Shown here: one piece after another, positions 1 through 5,181 of the stretch | Numbering within the stretch: position 1 is the first letter of the stretch | How the letters are laid out: every line of letters begins with the position of its first letter | Assembly: GCA_028291445.1 (NCBI GenBank) | Contig: JAQGIA010000650.1 | Span: forward strand, 1-6,474 | Direction: 5' to 3' | DNA length: 6,474 bases | Source: Belnapia sp. | GTDB lineage: Bacteria; Pseudomonadota; Alphaproteobacteria; Acetobacterales; Acetobacteraceae | Notes under the pieces: model-generated | Told to the model about the DNA's origin: nothing | The model's input: only the letters and a program-made list of their open reading frames with translations | Databases searched by the model: none | Position numbers and translations under genes: made by a program

Positions 1-93
1 GCCCGCGCTGAAAATTCTCATGACAGAATCAGTGCAGGGTAACGGCCAGCGAAGATTAAACGAATGAAATCAGCGCACTAAATACCCACCTTG
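1..93. other. No recognisable gene; sequence left of the att-like tRNA fragment
   Basis: This stretch is visibly richer in A and T than the rest of the window and has no convincing open reading frame. It does not contain the D arm or 5' acceptor strand that an intact tRNA would need just upstream of the tRNA 3' part that follows. It is therefore probably the end of another inserted element, or scrambled sequence, rather than the native tRNA 5' half. A 10-base imperfect direct repeat (AATCAGTGCA at 27-36, AATCAGCGCA at 68-77, one mismatch) is the only structure I noticed. Confidence 0.4.
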
Positions 94-143
94 CGCCCTT
101 GGTAAGGGAGAGGTCGAGAGTTCAATCCTCTCTGGCAGCACCA
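94..143 (+). tRNA. 3' partial tRNA-Thr(GGT), probable phage/island attachment site copy
   Basis: The sequence fits tRNA positions 27-76. The anticodon stem 5' side is CGCCC (94-98) and the 7-base loop TTGGTAA has anticodon GGT at 101-103. The stem 3' side is GGGAG, followed by variable loop AGGTC, T stem GAGAG/CTCTC around loop TTCAATC (121-127), acceptor strand TGGCAGC, discriminator A and an encoded CCA (141-143). The anticodon stem has one G-A mismatch, at 95/109, on the 5' side where host identity would be expected to end. No D arm or 5' acceptor strand precedes it, so it cannot fold into a full tRNA. A tRNA 3' end beside an integrase is the classic product of tyrosine-recombinase integration; I infer an att site copy rather than a working tRNA gene. 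Confidence 0.8.
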
Positions 144-153
144 TTCTTTTCAA

Positions 154-723
154 TCACTTACGCTTTTTGACCCGGATTGAAACCTCTTCAACTGGCGAGG
201 AAACCCGGCCAATCGCCGTGCTGGCGACCCGCAGATGGTCCGGAGAGTGGTGGCCATACACCCGCTCGATCATCGCCGTGTCCTTCTGCCCGAGCAGCCC
301 GGCGATCTCCCATAGCGGAACCCTCTCCTGGGCCATCCAAGTCGCTGCGGTGTGCCGCAGGGTATGGGGCGTCACCCCAGCCAGGCTGGCCCGCCGGCAT
401 GCGGCAGCGAACCCGGTCCGCACCGACTGCACCCCCGACCCGGCGAACTCGACCACGTAATCTGAGGTCGCCAGATCCCTGGCTGGCTCCAGCGTCGCCA
501 TCAACTCGGGGGCGATGGGTACGGATCGGGCGCGGCCCTTGTTGCCTCGGCCGGTGCCGTAGCTGAGGCGCCCGCGCTCCAGGTCCACCTGCTGCCAGGT
601 CAGGCCAAGGACCGCCGCCGTGCGGGCCGCGGTATGCAGCCCAAGCAGAACGAATACCCGGATGTGGAAATCGCCGCACCCGGCCACCAGGCGGCATAAA
701 TCAGCACTTCCTGCGGCGGACAC
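154..723 (-). CDS. Tyrosine recombinase/phage integrase, catalytic domain only (N-terminally truncated remnant)
   Basis: The 189-residue product matches the catalytic domain of phage-type tyrosine integrases, which cut and rejoin DNA at att sites. The catalytic set is visible: R34 in HTAAR before LGLTW, K62 in the beta-hairpin, H120 and R123 in HTLRH, and the nucleophile Y156 in ERVYGHH. The third-box position, often His, is Gln146 (LGQKD). The protein begins only about 30 residues before the first catalytic Arg, whereas full integrases usually have 300-450 residues with a SAM-like core-binding and often an arm-binding domain in front. Upstream in frame there are only about 26 more open codons before a stop (799-801), with no ATG and no evident Shine-Dalgarno for the GTG at 723. 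The gene ends 10 bp from the tRNA-Thr fragment, the usual position of int next to att. It is probably a deletion remnant, although its reading frame is unbroken. Confidence 0.8.
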   Translation of the reverse strand: MSAAGSADLCRLVAGCGDFHIRVFVLLGLHTAARTAAVLGLTWQQVDLERGRLSYGTGRGNKGRARSVPIAPELMATLEPARDLATSDYVVEFAGSGVQSVRTGFAAACRRASLAGVTPHTLRHTAATWMAQERVPLWEIAGLLGQKDTAMIERVYGHHSPDHLRVASTAIGRVSSPVEEVSIRVKKRK

Positions 724-750
724 GAACAGAACGCTGACACGAAGCTGACA

Positions 751-839
751 CAGCCTCGGAGGCTGTTCACCGTATGCCCCGCAGCGGGGCGTTGTCGGTC
801 ATGCCGCCCGATACATCGTCGGGTGCCGAACGGCTCGGC
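751..839. repeat. Run of four short hairpins between integrase remnant and tail operon
   Basis: Four short inverted repeats follow one another. They are CAGCCT-CGG-AGGCTG (751-765), GCCCCG-CAG-CGGGGC (776-790), CCCGA with TCGGG around a 7-base loop (807-823), and GCCGA with TCGGC around a 5-base loop (825-839). The first two have perfect 6-bp stems with 3-base loops. Short stems arise easily in GC-rich DNA, so single members carry little weight, but their close succession is notable. They may be weak terminators, a structured 3' UTR of the tail transcript, or leftover phage regulatory DNA. I see no reading frame here. Confidence 0.35.
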
Positions 840-861
840 GTTTCCGCCTGCCTCTAAGCCC

Positions 862-885
862 CGGGGCGGGTCGCCACCCGCCCCG
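862..885 (-). terminator. Strong GC-rich hairpin, probable end of the tail operon
   Basis: A perfect 10-bp inverted repeat (CGGGGCGGGT, loop CGCC, ACCCGCCCCG) lies 20 bp beyond the stop codon of the last minus-strand tail gene. Position and strength suit a transcription terminator. No T-run follows on either strand, so it is not a textbook intrinsic terminator; it may stabilise the 3' end of the transcript or act with Rho. Confidence 0.45.
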
Positions 886-905
886 ACCACTAACCAAGCC
901 TCCCC

Positions 906-1280
906 TCAGTTCGGCGTCAGCGTCAGCGTCGCCGCATTGATCGTCACCGAACCGGCCGCAGTCACCGCCGCAGCGCTCGACAGCGCCGACCAAGTCAGCG
1001 GATTGCCGCCGCTCGCCGCATCGAACAGCCCGACATGCGTCAGCGTCGCGGCCGCCGCGGTGAAGGTGAAGCGGATCGCGTCGGTATTCTGCTGCGGCCC
1101 GGTACCGCTGAAGGTCACCCGCTGCCGTGCATAGCCATTGGCGGTCGGCTCGCCGGTCAGCCCGGTAGCATCGCTGCCGCCGGTGCCCAGGCCCAGATAG
1201 ACCTGGCTTGGCAGCGCCGGCACCCGGGCACACAGCGCGCGGCCGAGCAGGTTCTTCGCGTAATCGGTCAGATCGGTCAT
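906..1280 (-). CDS. Small phage virion/tail-type protein (124 aa)
   Basis: The 124-residue protein resembles a loosely named group of small phage proteins encoded near tail-fibre genes. The features I recognise are an N-terminal helix (TDYAKNLLGRAL), a strand with VYLGLG (27-32), GYARQ (49-53) followed by VTF, and THVGLFDA (81-88) followed by SGGNPL. The C-terminal part is alternating Ala/Thr/Val beta sequence ending in TLTLTPN. No signal peptide, membrane segment or catalytic motif is visible. The ATG is supported by GGAGG (1289-1293 on the opposite strand) 8 bases upstream. It is the last gene of the four-gene leftward tail operon, 15 bp after its neighbour, and is followed by a strong hairpin. 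A structural role in the tail tip or as a fibre-associated protein is inference from family resemblance and position. Confidence 0.65.
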   Translation of the reverse strand: MTDLTDYAKNLLGRALCARVPALPSQVYLGLGTGGSDATGLTGEPTANGYARQRVTFSGTGPQQNTDAIRFTFTAAAATLTHVGLFDAASGGNPLTWSALSSAAAVTAAGSVTINAATLTLTPN

Positions 1281-1295
1281 GGGATGTGCCTCCGT

Positions 1296-1598
1296 TCAGC
1301 AATCGGTCGCGTCGGCGAACCAGACGGCGCCATCGGTCGCCGGCTGGCCGCGTGCCGCGGCATAGAGGGTCGCGGTCGTCACCTCGTGCAGGCTCGCCAC
1401 GCCGAGTTCGTCGGGCGAAAGCCGGAAGCCGATGGACGGCAGCGGCTGCTTGCCGGCCTCACGGGCATCCTGGTCGGGGTAGCCGCCGATGCGGAACTCG
1501 ACCACCTGCGCCGCATGGTCGGTCTGGTTATGGGTCAGCCGCCAATAACGGGCGACCAGCCCGGTGTTGCGGATCTCGATCGGCTTCAGAAATGCCAT
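1296..1598 (-). CDS. Small phage tail-associated protein (100 aa), function unknown
   Basis: This encodes 100 residues from ATG at 1598. Its pattern is an N-terminal strand with YWRLTHNQTD, then VVEFRIGGYPDQDAREAGKQPL, a phenylalanine-containing strand (IGFRLSPDEL), and a C-terminal helix-like segment (EVTTATLYAAARG). Similar short proteins are often encoded just after phage tail fibres or spikes. I know no established function and assign none. The start is chosen because AAGGAG lies 6 bases before the ATG; a GTG at 1625 would add nine residues (VPLLPKEYP) without a comparable ribosome site. The gene starts 50 bp after the tailspike and ends 15 bp before the next small gene, so co-transcription is likely. 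No membrane or secretion signal is visible. Confidence 0.65.
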   Translation of the reverse strand: MAFLKPIEIRNTGLVARYWRLTHNQTDHAAQVVEFRIGGYPDQDAREAGKQPLPSIGFRLSPDELGVASLHEVTTATLYAAARGQPATDGAVWFADATDC

Positions 1599-1604
1599 GG
1601 GATA

Positions 1605-1610
1605 CTCCTT
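1605..1610 (-). promoter_or_regulatory. Shine-Dalgarno AAGGAG that fixes the start of the 100-aa gene
   Basis: AAGGAG on the minus strand lies 6 bases before the ATG at 1598. It decides against the upstream in-frame GTG at 1625. Confidence 0.65.
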
Positions 1611-1648
1611 CGGTAGGAGGGGCACTGCCCCGGATCCGGCGCCGCCGG

Positions 1649-4216
1649 TCAGCCGACGGCCTCGACCGACAGGACGCGGGCGACCCAGTTGACGGTCTTG
1701 TTCGCCTCGCCCGTGCCGCTGATGGCGATGCCGCCATTGGTGGTGTCGGCGTCGAGCGTCAGGCGCCAGGCCGCGGCGGCGCTGTCGTTCATCGCCGGCG
1801 CAACGCCGGTGCCGGCGGTGATGGCCGCGAGCCCCAGCGCGCTGGTCGAGGTCCGCCCGCTGACCAGCACCGTCGCCGCGGCATTGGCGCCACGTCGCAA
1901 CATCGCATCGATGTCCCAGCTGGCGCTGTCGCCCGCGGTGCCGGCGGTGCCGGCGATCTGCCGGGCGATGACCAGCAGCTTGATCCGATAGGTGCTGGCA
2001 TTCGGCAGGTTCAGCGTATTGGCCGCCCCCGGATTGCCGTTGTCGGCGGTCAGCCGGGTGACGGTGGCGGTGGTGGTCTGCCGCCGCAGCAAGAACTCGC
2101 CCGCCTGGGCATCGCCCATCGCGCTGATGAAGCCGGATGACCAGGCACCGCGGCCATAGTGGCCACGGGTGGTCCCGCGCTCGCCGCCGGGCACCCAGGA
2201 GCGGGCGCCATCCGCGGTATTGGTCATGCCGCCCGCCACCACGGAAAGCGCCCCGCTGGCCAGGTTCGATTGCCCGCCGCCAAGGGCCGCGCCACTGCCG
2301 GAGGCGGTGTTGTTCTGGCCCCCGGCGATCACCGTGGTGGTCCCGCTCGCCACCTGCGTCGCCGCGGTCCGGCTGGATTGCCAGTCCACCGCATTGGTGC
2401 CGCGGGCATTGCCGCCGGTCAGGGCATTGTCCGGCAGGCTGGCGGTCAGCGGCCCGCTGCCCTTCGCCGCCAGCACGATCCCGACGTTCGCATCCGCGCC
2501 CAGTGCCGTCATCGCCACCGGCGCGCCGGCAATGCCGGCGGTCACCCGCAGCAGGTTGACCGCGCCAGGGGCGGCGCTGGCCTCGATCACGGTGGCGCCG
2601 GCCGCCTGCAGCGCCACGGTGCCGCTGCCCTTGGCGCCGAGCAGCACCGAGACATTGGCATCCGCCCCTTGCGCCTGGGCCAGGATCGGCGTGCCGGTGG
2701 TTCCACCGGTCACCAGCAGGCGGTTCACCGTGCCGACCGGCGTGGCGACCTCCAGCGCATGGCCGCCCGGCGCGGCGCCCAGCGTCAGGCTCCCGGCCGA
2801 GGTGGCCCGCAGCACCTCGGAGCCGCCCGCGGTGCCGGCCAGGCTGCCGCTCGCCGGCAGGAACAGCCCGGTGTCGATGCTGCCGACCGATAGGCCCGGA
2901 TTGCCCGGCCGGCCCGCCGGCGCACCGCTGGCCAGGATGCCGTTCGTCCCGCCGTTCACCAGCAGCGTGCCGGTGCCGGGCTCGAGCAGTGGCGGGGAGC
3001 CGAGGTAGACCGCATTCGGCGCGCCGACGCCGCTATCGGCGATATGCACCGCCGCGGCGCCGTTGCTGCGGGTGTTGTAGCGCACGCAGCGCAGCGCGAA
3101 GATGTCGAGCCGGTTGCCGGTGCCATTGACCCGGACCGGATTATCCTCGACCGCGTCGATCCGCAGGTTGCCGACCTGCACCCTGGTGTTCGAGCCATCG
3201 ACCTGGATGCCGGCGGAGCCGGGCAGCGGCGCCCCGGCGCCCTCGAAGATCTCGTTGTGCGAGGTGAAGTTGGCGACCTGCCCATCGGTGCCGCTGGCTT
3301 CCAGCCAGAGCCCGTATTTCACGAAATCCGCATAGGCCTGGCCGATATAGAACTTTGTCGTCACGCCGGCGGCCGAGCTGCCGAAGCGGAACAGGCTGCG
3401 GTAGCCCAGCGCGAAGGCCTGGTCGATGAAGACACCGTCGGCGCGGCGGAAGATCAGCGCATCGCCATTGGCCTGCTGCCAGCCGATGATGAAGGCATTG
3501 GAACTCCAGAAGGTCCAGAAATGGACGCTGTGGATCCGCGGGATGTCGTAGCACTGGTCGACTTCGACGCCGGTGGTGAAGACCTGGCCGCGCAGCCGAC
3601 GGATATCGAGCCGGCCGGAGTTGGTGCAGAAGATCCCCTTGTTGATGTTGCACAGGAAGACGTTGTCGAAGTCGACGCCGCCGAGGCAATCCACCACCTT
3701 GAAGACATAGTCGTAGGCGGTCGGCGCCCAGCTGGCATTCTGCGCGGCGCTGTGGGTCTGCTGCACCGCGATGTCGCAGACCCCGGCGCCCCGGCTGTTC
3801 ACCCCGCTGAAGGTGAAGGGGGTGAAGCCGGTGGTGGTGATGCGGAACCAGGTGCCCTGGCCGGGGCCGGGTCCCTCGGTGAAGCCCGCCCCCTGCAGCC
3901 GGACGGTCGCATCGGCCAGCGTCACCGCCGAGGCGATGCGATAGACCCGGGGGCCGAAGAACAGCGTGCCCCCGCCCTTGGTCTTGAGGTCGTTGATGGC
4001 CGCCTGGATCGCCGGCGCGTCGTTGGTCGTGCCGTCGCCCTTGGCACCGTAGTCGCGTACATGCGCGCCGCGGTCGATGAGCACCCCGGCGCGCAGCTGG
4101 GCAAGCGTGGCGCGGCGGGTTTCGGTGGTGGCACCGCTGGCCTGCACCAGGGGCGCGATGTCGGTATCGGCCAGGGTGGTGGCAAGCGGCAGTTCGCTGA
4201 TCCTTGCGTCGGGCAT
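1649..4216 (-). CDS. Phage tailspike/tail fibre with pectate-lyase-type beta-helix (855 aa)
   Basis: This is the receptor-binding spike or fibre, probably a trimer. Domains in order: residues 1-46 are a short anchor with the ISELP...DIAPLVQ...TRRATLAQLRAGVL pattern common at the start of phage tailspikes. From about 53 a Pectate_lyase_3-type start (VRDYGAKGDGTTNDAPAIQAAI, GGGTLFFGP, VYRI) leads into a beta-helix to roughly residue 420. Residues 485-596 are two 56-residue repeats, each with VN-L-VT and GADANV...KGSG. Residues 632-685 hold four 15-residue units (GGQNN, GGQSN, GGMTN, GGERG) like YadA head repeats. From about 690 to 855 is a beta-rich domain (GDAQAGEFLLRRQTT, SASWDI, NWVARVLSVE) that I recognise from other phage tail proteins. 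No chaperone or S74 peptidase end is seen. GGAG lies 4 bases before the ATG. It may cleave capsule or O-antigen, as many such spikes do, but no catalytic residues can be assigned. Confidence 0.85.
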   Translation of the reverse strand: MPDARISELPLATTLADTDIAPLVQASGATTETRRATLAQLRAGVLIDRGAHVRDYGAKGDGTTNDAPAIQAAINDLKTKGGGTLFFGPRVYRIASAVTLADATVRLQGAGFTEGPGPGQGTWFRITTTGFTPFTFSGVNSRGAGVCDIAVQQTHSAAQNASWAPTAYDYVFKVVDCLGGVDFDNVFLCNINKGIFCTNSGRLDIRRLRGQVFTTGVEVDQCYDIPRIHSVHFWTFWSSNAFIIGWQQANGDALIFRRADGVFIDQAFALGYRSLFRFGSSAAGVTTKFYIGQAYADFVKYGLWLEASGTDGQVANFTSHNEIFEGAGAPLPGSAGIQVDGSNTRVQVGNLRIDAVEDNPVRVNGTGNRLDIFALRCVRYNTRSNGAAAVHIADSGVGAPNAVYLGSPPLLEPGTGTLLVNGGTNGILASGAPAGRPGNPGLSVGSIDTGLFLPASGSLAGTAGGSEVLRATSAGSLTLGAAPGGHALEVATPVGTVNRLLVTGGTTGTPILAQAQGADANVSVLLGAKGSGTVALQAAGATVIEASAAPGAVNLLRVTAGIAGAPVAMTALGADANVGIVLAAKGSGPLTASLPDNALTGGNARGTNAVDWQSSRTAATQVASGTTTVIAGGQNNTASGSGAALGGGQSNLASGALSVVAGGMTNTADGARSWVPGGERGTTRGHYGRGAWSSGFISAMGDAQAGEFLLRRQTTTATVTRLTADNGNPGAANTLNLPNASTYRIKLLVIARQIAGTAGTAGDSASWDIDAMLRRGANAAATVLVSGRTSTSALGLAAITAGTGVAPAMNDSAAAAWRLTLDADTTNGGIAISGTGEANKTVNWVARVLSVEAVG
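2162..2323 (-). repeat. Four 15-residue YadA-head-like repeats in the tailspike
   Basis: Glycine pairs recur at residues 632/633, 647/648, 662/663 and 677/678, an exact 15-residue (45-bp) period, with the pattern GGxxNxASG or close to it in the first three and a diverged fourth. Such repeats form trimeric left-handed beta rolls in adhesin heads, and similar ones occur in phage fibres. Here they probably form a trimeric stalk before the C-terminal domain. Confidence 0.65.
2429..2764 (-). repeat. Two tandem 56-residue repeats in the tailspike
   Basis: Residues 485-540 and 541-596 align without gaps: VNRLLVTGG with VNLLRVTAG, and GADANVSVLLGAKGSG with GADANVGIVLAAKGSG. The V-N pair is at 497/498 and 553/554. 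The motif GADAN(V)...KGSG recurs in linker regions of other phage tail proteins. It looks like an internal duplication that lengthened the fibre shaft. Confidence 0.7.
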
Positions 4217-4234
4217 GGGGCTCCGGTCCGGCTG

Positions 4235-4249
4235 GCAGGCATGGCCTGC
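4235..4249 (-). repeat. Intercistronic hairpin ahead of the tailspike gene
   Basis: GCAGGC-ATG-GCCTGC forms a 6-bp stem with a 3-base loop in the 60-bp gap between the 218-aa tail gene and the tailspike, about 19 bases before the tailspike ATG. No T-run follows. It might attenuate or process the transcript, or be chance in GC-rich DNA. Confidence 0.3.
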
Positions 4250-4276
4250 GGGTGGGGGAATGCGGTGGTGGCGGCG

Positions 4277-4933
4277 CTACTGCTGCAGCAGGTCGCCCGT
4301 TTCGCTGAGCAGCCGGCCGTCGCTCTCCAGCAGCATCAGGGCGCCGAGGTTGGTGCCGATGCTGAAGCTGCCGGAGATGGCGCCGAGCACCGGATCCACG
4401 GCATCCTCGACCCGGATGCGGTAGCTGCTGCCGGCCGCGGGTGCGGTGAAGCTGGCGGCGGCGGTGCCGGCGGTCACCGTGACCACCTGCACCGGCGGCA
4501 CCACCGCGCCGACGCTGTCGCGCAGGCTGAACACCACCTGGCCGATTGGCCCGATGATGGTGGCCGAGACCGGGATGCTGCTGCCGGCGACGAGGCCGGC
4601 GGCGAGCGGGGCGAGGATGATGCTGCGCACCACCGCCGCCGCCGCCTGCACGAGGGAGAAATTCTGCCCCGCGGTCCGGACCAGGCTGACCGGCCCGACG
4701 GCGCCATCGAGGGTGACGCCGGTGCCGACCGTGGGGCCGCTGCGGATCGGCACCAGGGCCACCGCATCGGTGGTCTGCAGCACCATGAGGTCGCCGGCCC
4801 GCATGCTGCCGGCGACGGCGGCGAAATACCCGGCGGCGGTCACCGCCGATCGGGTATCGGTGGTGCGGTATTGCCAGAGGGTGAAGGCGTTGCCCTGGAC
4901 CAGGGCCGCGAGGTTGGCCGAGCTGAAAGGCAC
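4277..4933 (-). CDS. Phage tail protein with Ig-like C-terminal half (218 aa)
   Basis: This is the first gene of the leftward tail operon. Residues 1-70 carry a pattern I recognise from proteins next to phage tail fibres: FTLWQY (17-22), TTDT, AAGYFAAVAGSMRAGDLM (33-50) and LQTTDAVALVPIRSG. A Gly/Val-rich stretch follows. Residues about 118-192 look like a bacterial Ig-like beta-sandwich (SSIPVSATIIGPIG, VVFSLRDS, AGSSYRIRVEDA). The C-terminus, 201-218, is a small LLESDGRLLSETGDLLQQ tail, a repeat style common at the ends of phage proteins. The start is GTG, with GGAG six bases upstream. There is no signal peptide or catalytic motif. It lies 60 bp before the tailspike and may be the adaptor joining the spike to the tail tip, or a second minor fibre; this role is inferred from position. 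Confidence 0.65.
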   Translation of the reverse strand: MPFSSANLAALVQGNAFTLWQYRTTDTRSAVTAAGYFAAVAGSMRAGDLMVLQTTDAVALVPIRSGPTVGTGVTLDGAVGPVSLVRTAGQNFSLVQAAAAVVRSIILAPLAAGLVAGSSIPVSATIIGPIGQVVFSLRDSVGAVVPPVQVVTVTAGTAAASFTAPAAGSSYRIRVEDAVDPVLGAISGSFSIGTNLGALMLLESDGRLLSETGDLLQQ

Positions 4934-5059
4934 GGGGGTCTCCGTCTCGGCAGGCGGCCGCGCCCGGCGGCAGCCCCGTGGTCGGGTCTGCCATCGGGGC
5001 GGGCGCGGGATTGTGCGGGGGAGGGGATCGCCGGGCGCGGTTCGGCCGTCGGCTTGGCG

Positions 5060-5088
5060 GAGATACCGGTTCGTTGCGTTTATGTCAA
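5060..5088 (-). promoter_or_regulatory. Candidate leftward promoter for the tail operon
   Basis: On the minus strand a perfect -35 hexamer TTGACA (5088-5083) is followed, after exactly 17 bases, by TATCTC (5065-5060). The latter matches only the first three positions of the -10 consensus. Transcription would begin near 5053, giving an untranslated leader of roughly 120 bases before the GTG at 4933. It is the best promoter-like sequence I found in the divergent intergenic region. Confidence 0.4.
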
Positions 5089-5097
5089 GGAAAATGA

Positions 5098-5110
5098 TCC
5101 TAGTTTAGGA
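5098..5110. promoter_or_regulatory. Small dyad TCCTA-GTT-TAGGA, possible operator
   Basis: A perfect 5-bp inverted repeat with a 3-base centre lies in the AT-rich part of the divergent intergenic region, 10 bp from the candidate leftward -35 element and about 70 bp before potF. It is flanked by two GATCC copies (5096-5100 and 5113-5117). A regulator could act on both directions from here. Short dyads occur by chance, so this is tentative. Confidence 0.25.
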
Positions 5111-5150
5111 CTGATCCATGATGTTTCCGCCGTGACCGCTTCTCGCCTAG

Positions 5151-5166
5151 TCTGGCCCGAGCCAGA
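5151..5166 (+). promoter_or_regulatory. Hairpin in the potF leader, just upstream of its ribosome site
   Basis: TCTGGC-CCGA-GCCAGA makes a 6-bp stem with a 4-base loop, extendable by a G-T pair. It ends 7 bases before the GGGAG ribosome site (5174-5178 region) and about 15 bases before the ATG. It could affect message stability or ribosome access. No riboswitch class is recognisable. Confidence 0.3.
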
Positions 5167-5181
5167 TCCCACGGGAGTTCA

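Noticed and set aside
27..77. Imperfect 10-base direct repeat in the left edge as an integrase arm site or CRISPR-like repeat
   Set aside because: Only two copies, with one mismatch and no further copies or regular spacers.
600..890. Minus-strand frame 890-600 as the missing N-terminus of the integrase joined by a frameshift
   Set aside because: The upstream residues do not resemble an integrase core-binding domain. The part overlapping the integrase is just its catalytic domain read out of frame, so one frameshift would not restore a full protein.
1599..1625. GTG at 1625 as the start of the 100-aa tail gene
   Set aside because: AAGGAG sits 6 bases before the ATG at 1598, while the GTG has no such support.
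2429..2764. Tailspike repeats as a diversity-generating retroelement target or shufflon
   Set aside because: No reverse transcriptase, template repeat or inverted crossover sites are visible, and the two repeats are diverged protein duplications rather than near-identical DNA copies.
1035..2893. Several other + strand open frames of 190-310 codons opposite the tail genes
   Set aside because: Low-complexity Arg/Gly/Pro/Ala translations typical of shadow frames, with no motif support and overlapping each other.
5152..5170. TGGCCCG in the potF leader as a sigma-54 -24 element
   Set aside because: No TTGC-like -12 element at the required spacing; the bases are better explained as one arm of the hairpin.
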